The translations under genes were made by a program, and so were the position numbers. A stretch of DNA of 64,000 bases from Rhodosorus marinus. Lineage: Eukaryota; Rhodophyta; Stylonematophyceae; Stylonematales; Stylonemataceae. The stretch spans positions 1,645,001 through 1,709,000 of the forward strand of contig JAMWBK010000008.1 of NCBI GenBank assembly GCA_029953675.1, written 5' to 3'. Positions 10,258 to 21,295 of this stretch are shown here, piece after piece. The notes under the pieces were generated by a model that worked only from the letters and a program-made list of their open reading frames with translations, was not told the DNA's origin and did not search any database. How positions within the stretch are numbered: position 1 is the stretch's first letter; each line of letters opens with the position of its first letter.

Positions 10258-11735
10258 ATCCGTTTATTCAGAGCGTAACTACCGCGAGAAGCGAGAAACA
10301 AGAAGCTGATGACGCGCGTCCAACAACTAAGCAGCGTCACAAGGTCAAGGACAGCTCCGTGAGGAGGCTATCAAGGCGACCTGGGTTGGTCCGAAAAAAA
10401 AAAAAAGCCCACGAAGCCAACGGGAACCTACTCTGTCAACTAAACCAAAGCACTCGATGATCAGTGGAACAAATCGATAGGACAATGCCGAATCGCGAAG
10501 CTCAGAGTCTAACATAGCCGCAGCGTACTGGGATTCCTTCAGTTGCCGCATTGACCGAGCTGAAGCGCCTCGGCGTCGAGCAGACGCTGGAAGGTATCTG
10601 GTAGCCTGAGGACCCTTGTCCTTGATAGAAAGGTCGATGTACTCACTCCGACGAGCACTCAGATCAGTGACCACTAGGTCCGCCACCCGTTGGACCACAG
10701 GGGCATCAGCCTCATCAGTTTTTACCGTTGCTACCGGCAGGGGGACCTCATACTCCCCCTCCCGGTCCGGGCCAGCACGTGAGAACGAAGATAGTGGAAC
10801 ATCAAGCGGTTCAGCCGCGTGTGGCGTGGAGTCGAGGCCCCTTGGACTGCGGACAAGATGCGAACAAGAGCTCACCAAAATCACCGCAGGGCACCGAGCC
10901 GCCGCGCAGGTTACATCTCGAATTCCTGTCCGCAGGCCATGGCGGTTGTGGCAACCCAAGGTACAAGCGCAAGCTCGTACGCAGCTCGAAATCTGTCGTC
11001 ACCAACCGCGGGTAGTCAAGAATGACCGTAAAGAAGTGAGAGCTCAGACTACCCCCCAAACCACGGAGGCGAGTCACGGTCGAAGGCGGAGAGGAAGGCG
11101 AACTCAGAAGGGTGGCGTACGAGTCCCGATGTATGTCCCAAGAGAGGGGTTTTTGTAATACATCAGTCCTCTAACGGGCCCGACCCGACCGGGTAACACA
11201 CTCCTCAGGCGGCCTCGACGGCACTGCGACAACGTCCATTTCAGCATCATCTTCAGCGCAAATGAGTTCACCGCCCTCTGGTTCCAGGTGTTCACCACTT
11301 CCGAGACACGGCTCGGCTGCAGACCTCCCCGAACGAGGCCCGCCAAAAGAGTCAAGAACTGCCCGCCGGGACCCGTAACGGGGCTGTGTACCGTCGGCAG
11401 GGCAATACACTGCTGAAACGCAGCCTCCAATTCTGCAAAAACACCTCCGAGCCTCAGGCGAGAGTCACGTCCAATCTCCCCACGCGAAGGCCTCGCAGCA
11501 AGCCAAGCACGTCTGGATTGTTCTCTCTAGGCCATGTAGTCAGCGCATTGGCCCAAGGGATCACCACGGCCGCCGGTTGGATCGCCGCACAAGTCCCCAA
11601 GGCCAGCCCGCCCAATCGCACGGGCAAGGCCAGCTGACGGTGAAGGACAGCCTGTTCTTCCTCCCCAAACGTAGAGAGCTCCGATTTCAACAATGTGCTG
11701 AAAACAGCCCTCGAACGCTGATCAGCGCGAAGGAC
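10258..11735 (-). mobile_element. RLE-B non-LTR retrotransposon, 5'-truncated
   Basis: On the minus strand: RT thumb (LHRQLALPVRLGGLALGT, about 11600-11655), then a degenerate finger region near 10.9 kb after YLGLPQPPWPADR, then the RLE core RVADLVVTDLSARR...YIDLSIKD (about 10650-10690) with MRQLKESQYA, and a C-terminal CFGLVDRVGSRWLR module. The 3' end reads gctctgaataaac in minus-strand orientation. Frameshifts split it into several readings. It adjoins, and probably inserted into, the RLE-A copy to its right. Confidence 0.75.
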
Positions 11736-11904
11736 TAGCCAAGCTAGAATATGGCCACAGGGCGACACTGAAACGGCGTAAGAGTTCCAAGAATTCCATG
11801 GGATACTCAGCAAAACATTTCCCCCACCTCTCCAAACCCGACTTATCCACGTGGCCGAAGGTTTCCACAACGAAAGGCTGAAACCCGGCAGACTGGCCGT
11901 ACTC

Positions 11905-12459
11905 TCAGCATACCGTCGTTCTTTCACTCGGCGAAGGGCCGAAGCCGCTGCTTCTCGGCGAAGGGCGGCAGAGCTGAGATGAGCGCTTGCGACAGGGCAT
12001 GTGATCGAAAGGTCCAAACATGCTGAGCGCCTGGCGGCAGTGTCGGAGACGAGGAGATCTGCCATGCAAGCGAGGCGGTGCGGTGTCCGAGACCGATCTG
12101 AGCAGTTCCGATTCCACCTCAACCGTATGCCCTACTCGAGTCAAAGATTCGCTGAGAATGTGCTTGAGGCGAGTGTGACGCCTTGTATGAAGACCTCTCA
12201 ACAGTCCGCATGAACCTAAAAAGTGGTAGCCACACGCGTCAATCCGACTCTCACATCCCTGACAGAATGACGGCCGATTAGAGTGCCACGGAGCTTGTGG
12301 GAAACCTAGGTAGATCTTTGCGGCAGTGCGGAACTGGAATGCGTCGAGACGGTGTCCCAGTGACGAAGGCAAAGTGGTTAACCACACGTGCGATAGATGG
12401 CCTTCCAGGCCGCGGAGGCGAGCGGCGGTGATAGGTGGTGTGGAGGGGGAGTTGAGCAA
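11905..12459 (-). pseudogene. CCHC finger and RLE core of the deleted RLE-A copy
   Basis: Same C-x2-C-x9-H-x4-C finger (CQGCESRIDACGYHFLGSC) as at 3.9 kb. The nuclease core shifts frame near 12060 and continues in the 11454-12122 reading as MADLLVSDTAARRS then LDLSITC. The frameshift marks it as defective. Confidence 0.75.
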
Positions 12460-12714
12460 GATTGCGTGAGCTCCACTGTGTTGGCCCCAGGTAAGGCTAT
12501 CTGAATCACATCAGTGCGTGAGCTCCGCAATCGGCTCATACCCGGGTGATTTGGAACAGGTGACCCGGGGTTGGTTTCCGCCCTCGTCCGCGAGGACTTT
12601 GTCGATGGGAGAGCCCTCAATCGCCTCAGCACGTCCCCATAACAGCTCCCTCCAGGAGCGAAAACTGGATCGATGCTTGTCCGGTACGGCGTTGCACCTA
12701 CTGAACCCCTGCGA

Positions 12715-13218
12715 ACTCGCAGCCAAACCAGAGGAACGAATCGTCTTTCTCCCCCTTAGACCCGGGAGAGTCGGTCCTAACACGCTTGCTGCATAGTCGC
12801 CCTGCAGGTGTCGGACGTCCGCGGTAGACTCGCGGTATGTTGACCTCGGGATTCGACGAATCCAGCGGGAGTCTCTCAAAAGACATGCCCTCCGGCGCTC
12901 CAGTGTCGCCACTCTCACTGGAACTGGTGCTAGGGGCAGACTCCTCCAACACCCCCAGCCGCCTTAGCTCTGGCTTGTAGCGCGAGGTTAGCACGAGGCG
13001 CCTCCCCCGAAGGACGGCCGTACGCACGTGACGCGGGCCTGACCCGAACCGCTCCAACAAAATCCTCTCGATACGGTGAATGCGAAGCCAATGGATGGCT
13101 GCCGCCTTCACGCTGCTCTCCAGCTCGGAGAGCCCGTCAGTCTGCCCCGGGGACAGAAATTGCCCCGAGAAGCGGTCGAACGCGAAATGCAGGGTGACCT
13201 GTGGGTGCGCATGCGATC
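12715..13218 (-). pseudogene. Second N-terminal reading of RLE-A element
   Basis: Open from a stop near 13219 to the deletion joint. It contains KAAAIHWLRIHRIERILLER followed by a basic stretch and a Ser-rich, then acidic segment. No known domain. Position after the first reading and before the C-terminal part suggests the region between an N-terminal domain and RT. Confidence 0.45.
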
Positions 13219-13229
13219 AGCGGGCGCTC

Positions 13230-13844
13230 TCAGGCCATGTCCGTGGGCTTGCCCAGTAAGGCATGGAGTAAAGTTGCCGCGTTCGCTGAGACGAGGAAAA
13301 GGACATCCCGACCCTCGTAGTTGGCAAAAATAAAGTCTTCTCGACTGCAGCCCAAGGATTCCGCAAAGATGTTCCGGAAATCGCGCATGTTCGGAACCTG
13401 GCCATGGGTTGCCTGCGGCCGAACGTTCCGCACCCAGAAAAGCTGCAAAGCCGTTTCTGTAGGACCACCCTGAGGCTCTTGTGGTGGTAAGAAACGTACC
13501 ATAGCTGCCGTACGGGCGGCAGTGGTGCCTTTCCGCAGCACCGAGATGTACGAAGGCCCCGCCGTGTGGCGACCACCCGCACCCGCCTGGGCCGGAAGCT
13601 GTTGACCCACGGAGGGCTTGCCGAGGAGCGGAAATTCCGCGCCAGAGGATTGGACTGCTAAGGATGCCGAAACAGCTTCACGCGCCGTCCAAACAGATTC
13701 CCTCAGATTGACCACAGCTGTTTCCTCCAGTCCCCTAGCGAGGAGGCTCGTTTTGGACCCGCTTTCCGCTCCCCGACCTCGCACTGTCCCAAGCGGGCGT
13801 AGCAGTTCCCGCCTATCCCGGGGCAGGTTCATTTTGACTGTCAT
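13230..13844 (-). pseudogene. N-terminal reading of RLE-A element, function unknown
   Basis: About 204 residues from an ATG at 13844; a GTG at 13880 would add 12. The C-terminal third (FRNIFAESLGCSREDFIFAN ... VSANAATLLHALLGK) has the alternating pattern of a small alpha/beta, possibly RRM-like, nucleic-acid-binding fold as in other non-LTR N-terminal regions, but I cannot assign a family. A second frame opens about 12 bases after its stop and continues toward the finger region, so a frameshift or a two-ORF design is possible. Confidence 0.5.
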
Positions 13845-13986
13845 CCCGATGTTGACTGCCTGGGGCAACCGTTGCCGCACTTCTCGAATTTAAAGTTCCA
13901 CCCAAATTTAAAATTTCCCCCGACATCAGCCCGATTCCAGACAAGCGGGCCGCTGGGTTAGCTGGGGTAGGACACCTAGATCATGG

Positions 13987-14024
13987 CTGGGGGTGATCGA
14001 GGTCACCCCCTAGATCACCCCCAG
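13987..14024. repeat. Hairpin in RLE-A 5' leader
   Basis: Perfect 12-bp arms ctgggggtgatc and gatcacccccag separated by 14 bases. It lies in the presumed 5' untranslated part of the element; 5' hairpins or ribozymes are known in some non-LTR leaders, but no ribozyme core was recognised here. Confidence 0.7.
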
Positions 14025-14485
14025 CGGTGACGAGCTTGTAACTGCGGAGAGAAGGGTACACACTTGCGTGCCCGAAGCACCCTGCAACTCCACCTGCGTG
14101 GATGAAAGGGCCCGAGCTGAAGCAAAAGTGCTGTCCACCCCCTATGGACACCTCTTCACGGGGAGCCACGCTCCCGAGGGAGCGGGGCGCGGAGAGACCC
14201 CGACCATCACGAGAGGATGTGATGAACAGGATTTTCACCACCGAACACCGACCAAAAAAAAACCCGCAACCCAACGCCACAGGACAGAAAACACCTTAGC
14301 GAACCCACCCAGAAGCTAGAATGCCACTGCAACAAACCACAAAAGCTGGGGGAAGGGCTGCCAGAGGAAGCGCTTCCTACGAAGAGCACTCTCAAACCCG
14401 AGTGCGACTCAAGACGCAACCGAAAAACAACTTAACCCCCCCACTTTCATTCACTTAAGGTATTCTGCTAACATAGAAACGTGCT

Positions 14486-14903
14486 TTTTACTGGGCTTTA
14501 CTAGCATAGCCTGAAGCGCTACGCAAGGCGTGAAAAGGAACTAAGAACTAGGGAGGGAAGCGTGCAAACCCAGGCGCCGATGGCGCGCCTTGGCAGGCAT
14601 GCTGCTAGAATAACGCCACAGGGCGGCACTCAAACGCCGTAAAAGCGCCAAGTACTCAGTAGGATGCTCAGCGAAACATTTCCGCAACCACTCTAAACCC
14701 GACTTATCCACATGGCTAAAGCTTTCCACAATGAAAGGCTGGAACCGGTGGGAGCGACCCTCGGAGTAGGACAGACTGGCTATGCTCTCAGCATACCGTC
14801 GTTCCTTCACTCGTCGAAGAGCCGAAGCGGCTGCCAGTCGGCGGCGGGCGGCAGCAGTGAGGTGGGCGCTCGCCACAGGGCATGTAATCGCGAGGTCAAC
14901 ATA
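14486..14903 (-). mobile_element. RLE-A 3' fragment
   Basis: Tail plus the last about 110 residues (VKERRYAESIASL, then SFSHVDKSGLEWLRKCFAEH). The frame is intact but 5'-truncated at 14903, where the next A' tail begins. Confidence 0.85.
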
Positions 14904-15565
14904 CTAACATAGCCTGATGCGCTAAGTAAGACGTAAAAGGAAACTAGGGACTAGGAAGAAGAGCATGTAAGCCCAGGCGACGGTGGCGCGCCTCGGCGAG
15001 CATGTTGCTAGAATACCGCCAGAGTGCGATACTTAAACGGCTTATTTACCAGCAGCAGATATTCTTCAGGACGTTCGGTAAAACACTTACGTAGCCACTC
15101 CAAGCTTGACTTTTCCAGATGCCCAAAGGTTTCCACAATGAAATGCTGGAACCTGTGAGACCAGCCCTCTTCCCGGGGAAGACTGGCCATGCTCCCAGCG
15201 TACCGTCGTTCCTTCACACGGCGAAGTACAGAAGCTGCAGCCCCCCTCCGTAGACGGCAGACGGGAGATATGTACCGGACACGGGGCAAGTGACACCGAG
15301 GCCCACATATGCTGAGCGTTTGGCGGCTGCGTACGAAGCCAGGAGATCTGCGATGTAACGAGTAGAGGTGGTTGCAGAGGGTGTACTAGGCGGTGCTGAT
15401 TCCATCTTGCCCGTGCTGTCAACTCTTGTCAAGCGTTCGCTCAGGATGTACTTCCGGCGCGTGTGTCTCTTCGTGCGATGACCTCGCAGTAGTCCGCAGG
15501 AGCCCAGAAAATGGTACCCACATCCGTAGATACGGCTCGTACATCCTTGGCAGTACCTGCTTGAT
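14904..15565 (-). mobile_element. RLE-A' fragment
   Basis: The A' tail starts at actaacatagcctgatgcgc directly at the truncation of the previous copy. The coding part is frameshifted: RRVKERRYAGSMASLP and an ISWLRTQ/IADLLASYAAAKRS core are recognisable up to the finger region near 15.5 kb. It ends where copia sequence begins. Confidence 0.75.
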
Positions 15566-15574
15566 GTATTTCAC

Positions 15575-15835
15575 TTGGCTCAACCTAATTGTCTTGAGCT
15601 TTCTATCCCTACGGCCAAATAGTATCGGGCCTCACCCAGATCCTTGATCACGTACAGCTCCGCAAAATGCATCTTTGCCTCTCGTTTGCCTCTCGGGTAG
15701 GCTTTTCCATTCCCATGATGCGAATATCGTCGACATAAACGAACAACACGACCCCCGTTCTCATGTACAGGCAAGGGTCCTTCAGCCGCTGGAAACCTTT
15801 ATTCTTGCTGAGAACCAAGTCAGTCAAGATCGTAA
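15575..15835 (-). mobile_element. Ty1/copia reverse-transcriptase fragment with YVDD
   Basis: The minus-strand frame reads KDPCLYM, then a hydrophobic stretch with YVDD at 15737-15726, then after a frameshift AKMHFAELYVIKDLGEARYYLAVGIE. This matches the conserved end of copia RT (DPCLY...YVDD...DLG...YFLG). Orientation is opposite to the copia gag at 16.3 kb, so it is a separate or rearranged copy. Confidence 0.85.
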
Positions 15836-16140
15836 ATGATTGACTAACGATTCAATCAACGATCAGCGGAGCGGTCATTGAGATGAGTGTAATCCGGATG
15901 TAAGCGTGAGTGTCATCTAGATGTAAGTGGACTGTCATCCAAATGTAAGTCGCAGTCAGTGAGCTGTTTACAATTAGCAATTGTGGTTTTGCACGCGGGT
16001 AGCTAGTACCTGAGCGTTTCCACAAGGGTATAAATTCGCATCGCTTAGCGTTGTGATTGTTGATCTAGCTTTGAATAAAGAGTAGGAAGTTTCATAGAAT
16101 CTGAAGGTTTACTATACACTGAGGACAGGATATTACATCA
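15836..16140 (+). repeat. LTR-like sequence 1 (copia)
   Basis: TATAAA at 16029-16034 and AATAAA at 16074-16079, about 45 bp apart, in a block that recurs near 19.0 and 21.2 kb (tttgcacgcggg, a tgagcg/tgaacg motif, cacaaggtatAAAT, ctttgaataaa). Short direct repeats (tgtcatc-n-atgtaag) lie upstream in the U3-like part. Exact ends are uncertain. Confidence 0.65.
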
Positions 16141-16261
16141 GAGGGTCATGAGCCCACGCGTCGACCTGTGGTATCCTGAGGAGGAATTGGCATCAAATTT
16201 AAGTTTGAAGTTTGTTGGTGAAGTGGGAAAATGAAGGAACTAAACACGTTCATTCCGAAGT

Positions 16262-16327
16262 TCACTCAGGTTTATTCAGAGCCTAACTACCCTGAGAAGC
16301 GAGAGACAAGACGCTGATGACACGCGT
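16262..16327 (-). mobile_element. RLE-B 3' end fragment
   Basis: tttattcagagcctaacta followed by gagaagcgagagacaagacg matches the 3' ends at 10.26 and 18.41 kb. It lies directly before the copia gag reading, and the ATG at 16317 that opens that frame sits inside this fragment. Confidence 0.7.
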
Positions 16328-17910
16328 CTACAAACCGAAGTTAACGGATGGGAACTACATAGAATGGAGCTTCAGAGTGGAAAAAGCAATTCGAGCGACG
16401 GGAGTAGGAACGGCTCTACAACAACCAACGAATCTAGACGAAAAGGAGGATATGGAGGCACAAAACATCATCGTGAACACCCTCGCATCGACACATATAC
16501 ACCTTGTGATACGGTGCAAAAACGCACAAGAAATGTGGCAAGCACTTGAAAAAGAATTCAACGTTTGACGAAAAACAACAAATAAGTTGAAAGAAGAATT
16601 TTCAGACTTCAAATGAAGGGAGAAAACCCGGAGATAAACTTCCAGAGGATGGAAGAGATAATCTTACACGTATGAACATTTGGCATACAAATAGAAGAAG
16701 AAGAAGAGGTGGTGATAAAACAATTGAACCAAACCAAAGCGATGAACATATTTACAAGTCTCGACATTTCTCCTTTAAAGTCGCTACCGGACGACTTTGA
16801 AACGTTTCCAGTGATGCAGCGTGGCAAGGAGGTATTCTCCTTTTCGTCTGGGATTTTTGGTTGATGTAGAGCTGTTCCTGCTCCCTTCGCCCGAATTGCT
16901 CTTTCCACTCTGAAGCTCCATTCTACAGTAGTTCTCAACAGAAGAAGAAGAGGCGGTGATAAAACTATTGAAGTCGCTACCAGACGAGTTTGAAAAGTTT
17001 CGTTGGCTGCAGCTTGGCAAGGAGATATTTGCGCCAGATTACGAAGCGATTTAAGACTGCAGGCACAGATGACAAGCACTCAACAGAGTCTGACGATGCA
17101 AGCTGGAGTCAAAATCAAGAAATCATGCAACCATTGGGCGAAAAAAGGGCATACAGAAAACGAGTGCCGGAGTAAGGATCCAGCAAAAATGCTCGGCGGT
17201 TGCAGAAGAGACTGGGAAAAAAGATGGCGGCCTTTATGGCAACTCATGAAAACAATGATGAGGCAGAAGGATGGATCATAGATTCAGGCCCGTCAAATCA
17301 CATCTACGCAGATCGCGAGATGTTTCAGTCTTCGAAAACAGGCGCCAGTAACAATTACTACGTTAAACAGCTCTGTTAACAGTAAGAGAGGTTGGAACCG
17401 TGAACAGAGACCAGTGAAGCTGAAATCACCCTCAATGATGTACCCTTTGTTCCCCGATCAAGAAGAAAGTTGATTTCTGTGTCGGGAATCAAAGCAAACG
17501 GCAGTTTCTTGATCGAGGAGGGTGGTTTCCGGATACTAAACAAGCAAGGTGCTTGTGTGGCCACTGACAACGAAGAACAAGGAATCTATATGCTACGTAC
17601 ATTGCACGATCAACCAAAGTGTTTCATAAGTCATGAAGCAATTGGACATCCTGGAGAAAATGCGACGAGGTATCTGAAACCTGGTGTCTACATTCCAGAG
17701 CTGGCGAGTAAACCAGGATGCAAACCGTGTATTAAAGGCAAAATACGCCATGAAAGGCATACACGAGTTGGAGGAAGAGCAAAGAATCCCGGTGAGCTTC
17801 TACACGCGTACCTGTGTGGCCCGATGGAAGTCAGATCTTTTGGGGAAGCTTTCTATTTTCTGGCTGTTGTAGATGACGCAAACAGATACACATGGACACG
17901 TTTGCTCTAG
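16328..17910 (+). mobile_element. Ty1/copia gag-protease-integrase region, degenerate
   Basis: In order: gag (GNYIEWSFRVEKAIRATG, then CKNAQEMWQALEKEF, 16340-16565); a knuckle CNHWAKKGHTENEC near 17115-17170 where the second Cys is Trp; protease IIDSGPSNHI with catalytic DSG at 17281-17289; the pre-integrase H-x3-H ... C-x2-C (SHEAIGH ... CKPC, 17630-17740); and the integrase start, where the first catalytic Asp of LH-x-DLCGP is Tyr (AYLCGPM) and the second is present (VVDDANRYTW). Frame breaks near 16.57, 17.28 and 17.40 kb. Defective. Confidence 0.85.
16355..16927. repeat. Inverted duplication inside copia gag
   Basis: The 16355-16452 segment reappears inverted at about 16832-16927 (gaatggagcttcagagtgga against tccactctgaagctccattc). 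On both sides of the inverted piece a direct duplication is visible: gaagaagaagag(g)...ggtgataaaac...aagtcgctacc...gactttgaaa at about 16690-16805 and again at 16941-17000. Confidence 0.8.
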
Positions 17911-18029
17911 TCGCAGGAAGGAGCACAGGCAGAGGTGGCTACTTTGCCGTAGTTAGCTTCCTGAGTGTATCTTGTCTGCTGTGTTTTGAGATTGGCTTTA
18001 GGTTGAGTTCATGCCTAGGAGAGCTCGTT

Positions 18030-18150
18030 CAGTGTGGCGTATGAACGCTGCCGTGATGTCGGAGGCGCGTGATGTTCGCCTTCAGTAGTCGTGTTTTACC
18101 CTCGGTGTTTGTTTTTTTCTGTCTCCGAATAAGCACGTTCGTTCAGTCTT
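18030..18150 (+). mobile_element. RLE-C 3' tail fragment
   Basis: gtgtggcgtatgaacgctgc, then tcggaggcgcgtgatgttcgcc, cctcggtgtttgttttttt and ctgtctccgaataagc are diverged forms of the type C tail. Confidence 0.7.
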
Positions 18151-18411
18151 TTCATACTCTAGTTCTGGCGCGTTGCATTTTCTGACCTACGTGGGATCAA
18201 ATTCTCGAAGAGTCCTTTCAGTTTGTGGAGTACATCACCGGGCTGGTCTTCCCCGGTTCCTCCGGAGACTCTTTGTCTCGCCAATCCTACTCCCACACTT
18301 CCGTTGGCTGCTCTGATCCAGTAATGCTGCGTTATTTCTAGAAGAACAAGCGTGTTTAGTCACACTTGTGGAGACCGTCATTCGAGGGCTAAGAGCCCCG
18401 ACTCCGATTAT

Positions 18412-18775
18412 CCGTTTATTCAGAGCCTAACTACTATAAGAAGCGGGAAACAAGACGCTCATGACGCACATTCAACAATAAAGCAGCGTTCGAACGCCAA
18501 GAGTCAAAATCATCTCCGGGAGCAGGGTATCAAGACCAACTGGGTCGCTACGAAAGAGGCCACGAAACAAGAACCCAAACTATACACTAAACCAAAGCAC
18601 CGGATAATAAACGGATTAAACCGACATGACAACTCCGAGTCGCGAAACGTGGAGTGCGACATCGCCTCAGCATACTGCAACTCTTTCAATCGCCGCATCG
18701 ACCGAGTTGCTGGTACCATGAGACCGAGCGCACGCAGCAAGGCACCTGGTAGCCTGAGGCTGAATCCGCGGCTAC
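18412..18775 (-). mobile_element. RLE-B 3' fragment
   Basis: Begins tttattcagagcctaactac as at 10.26 kb. The minus reading has SMRRLKELQYAEAM and FNPFIIRCFGLVYSLGS, matching the RLE end and C-terminal module of type B. Confidence 0.75.
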
Positions 18776-18929
18776 CTGGTCAGGTTCGCACTCTCCTCAC
18801 CGATCAGTTCTGTCTAGGGGCTAGCCAGCAGTCCCGGGTGGCGGATCCTTTTGCAGGTTGCAGAGAACGCGGGCTCCTAAACTTTCATTTCTCTCAAAGG
18901 TTTTGAAAGCGATCCATCCGTTGCTTCTG

Positions 18930-19150
18930 CATAGAGCTTGATGTTTGTAGAGAAACAAGCCAGTCAGAACGAAAAGTACAGGAGAAGGCATCACTGTCAA
19001 GTCGCCTTTGGGAGATGTCTATTGTTATCAATAGTGCTTTTCACTCTGATGATCACTGTCTGAGCGATTCCACAAGGTTATAAATACACGTCGATTATCA
19101 ATGTGAAGTCAGATCCGACTTTGAATAAAGCAAGTGTAAGTTTGACCGAC
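18930..19150 (+). repeat. LTR-like sequence 2 (copia)
   Basis: TATAAA at 19079-19084 and AATAAA at 19124-19129, within cattccacaagg-like and ctttgaataaag contexts shared with LTR-like sequence 1. Confidence 0.6.
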
Positions 19151-20770
19151 AGGTTCGTAGGTAATAAAGGCGTCGATCATCCGGAAGAAAATGCTATCAG
19201 GTGTCTCAAAATGGGAGACGACATCCCTGAGCTAGTACGCAAGCCAGGGTGCCAACCATGCATCCAGGGCTTTGTTCGAGATGCACCACTGAGTAGCTAG
19301 CTCCTTCTTGGCAGTTGTGGATGATGGCACAAGGCAGATCTATACATGTCGAGTTTTCTCTCATCCGAGGAGGGCGCGAAAGCGGAGCTGATGATTCTAT
19401 TCGCTATCTAGAAGACCAGTTCTTGCAGGGTCAAGAAATTTCGCACTGGTGACTGAGGCGCCTTCCAAATGTAATTCTGAACCCAGATACCTAAGGAATC
19501 GAAGGTCAGTTGTACCCGCCGTATACACCGAGGCCGAAGGGTGTAGGCCGAGTGATCAACTACACGCTGTCACGAGACGTCCGATATAATCTGCAGACAG
19601 CCGGATGTCGAACGAAGTGTAGGCGTTAAGGACTAATTGCCACCATCTACCTTGGCAATGGAATACCCCAAATAGAACGGGAGTCTACGAAACCCTGTTT
19701 GCCAAAAGCTCTCATAGCTTGATCTCCGATCGCATGAGGTGGTCCAATATGGCTATAATCCCGACGAATCGAAGATCCATCATGTGTGGGTGCGGGAGAA
19801 GAGCAATGTTTTTCGCATCACTATATTTGAAACCTGTATCCCATGACCAACGGCAACGGCTTGTTCTGGCCTGGAGGGGGGCTCTCTGCGCGGTCCTACC
19901 TCGTTGAGGGACCTTAGACACCGATTAAACCGATCTGTCTGTCAGGAAGTGATAGGAATACGTGAAGATACAACTACTCCGCTAAGTGAAGAAGAGAGAA
20001 CTGCGGCGCAATGAGATAGCTGAAACACCAGACGCCGAAGCAGTTTCCGAACAACCCGAAAATCTACTTCCTGAAGAACCAATGCTGGATGAGAACGTTT
20101 AGGTGTGAGAGAGTCTACACGTACATATCAAAAACAAACCTGTCGCTATGGATTGGGATTCGAATCAGAGAAGGTGTATGAAACAAGTTGAGCCCGAGAC
20201 ATACTCGGGTATTCTCAAACGTGAAGACCAGCATTAGTGGCTACCTCCAGTTCAAGCCGAGCTTAAAACAGCCTACTGGAGCACAAGACCTTGGACGAGG
20301 TGGAAGAGATACCCACTGGGAAGAAATTAATCGACGTTAAATGGGTATTGGTGAGAAAGGAGGATGCAAACGGCAGATTGCTCGACTTCAAGAGGCGCGT
20401 GCGGTGACAAAAGCTTACATCCAGCGTTTCGGAGGTGTATCGACTGGGTTGTGATCAGACGTGTGTACCTGTGGTGAGGCTTGAAACACTTCGAGTGCTT
20501 CTATATGCTTGTCTTCGGAGGTCGTACAACCTGGACAGGTTGATTTTCCTACTGCATTCCTCAACGAGAAGTTCATGAGGACATCTACATTGAGGTCCTA
20601 CGACGAACAGACATCAAAGAAGGAGGAGTTCAGTTACATTTGTCCTTATATTGCTCGAAGCAAGCGGCGCCTGCGTGGAATCAGGTAACACTCGAAGGGC
20701 TTCATCCCTCACCGCAGGTACGTAGCATAGTCCACCCTACCATTCTAGTTGTAGCCTTGTACTACCAGAA
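19151..20770 (+). mobile_element. Heavily decayed copia integrase and RT
   Basis: Starts with a second copy of the integrase zinc region (EENAIRCLKMGDDIPELV, CQPC at about 19252-19263). Further on, YPPYTPRPKGVGRVI (19510-19560) matches the integrase PYTPQQNGVAER motif. The RT pieces VDFPTAFLNE (20540-20570) and LYCSKQAAPAWNQ (20647-20685) match copia FLNG and LYGLKQAPRAW. Many stops and shifts. Confidence 0.7.
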
Positions 20771-20980
20771 GCGCCTTGACTAGCGCAACGCAAGCGAGCA
20801 GGGAAGACTTAGATCAACAGACGTGTTCTGGAGACCGTCTGGGTGCTCCACGACCTGATCAGCATCTCTTCGAATGCACCAAGACGCCGAGTAATTGGTG
20901 GAGGAAGCACTGACTTTGGAGGGGTAGAAAGTGTAGAAAACCAGGTGAGACAGGATGATGAAGCAATGAATACCTGAGCG

Positions 20981-21038
20981 TGTAACGATCATCGGAGCAT
21001 GTAACCATCATCGGAGCAGGTAACGATCATCGGAACAG
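20981..21038. repeat. Tandem repeat, 19 bp x 3
   Basis: gtaac(g/c)atcatcgga(g/a)ca(t/g) occurs three times in a row. It lies just before the third LTR-like sequence. Confidence 0.9.
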
Positions 21039-21084
21039 GTGCAGCCGAAAAGCTTCTCGGCGAAGACGTCGATGGGAGATTTCT

Positions 21085-21295
21085 AGTTACACACAGCAAC
21101 TTGTGGTTTCTTGACTAAATGTGAACACGCATCGGCATCCTTCAACCGCCGATAGGATAGCTTCCGGCATTTTGCACGCGGGCAGGTGGTATCTGAACGT
21201 TTGTACACGGTTCTAAATACCGAAATGATTGGCACCGTCAAGCAACAAGACACATACCCAACTTTGAATAAAACAGAAGATTGGAGACCATAAAA
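21085..21295 (+). repeat. LTR-like sequence 3 (copia)
   Basis: tttgcacgcgggcagg, ttctaaatac in the TATA position and AATAAA at 21267-21272 align with LTR-like sequence 1. With sequence 2 it could bracket the decayed element at 19.15-20.77 kb. Confidence 0.6.

Larger units (their letters stand above)
11736..14455 (-). mobile_element. RLE-A element with 5' region but internal deletion
   Basis: The only A copy with a 5' part. On the minus strand: about 575 bp of 5' leader (14455-13881), an N-terminal reading (13844-13230), a second N-terminal reading (about 13218-12715), then a direct jump near 12715 to the C-terminal part that begins CNAVPDKHRSSFRSWRELLW. Compared with the 3.2-4.5 kb copy the finger and RLE core are present (12459-11905), but the whole RT palm and fingers are absent. 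The 3' end is cut by RLE-B. Confidence 0.7.
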
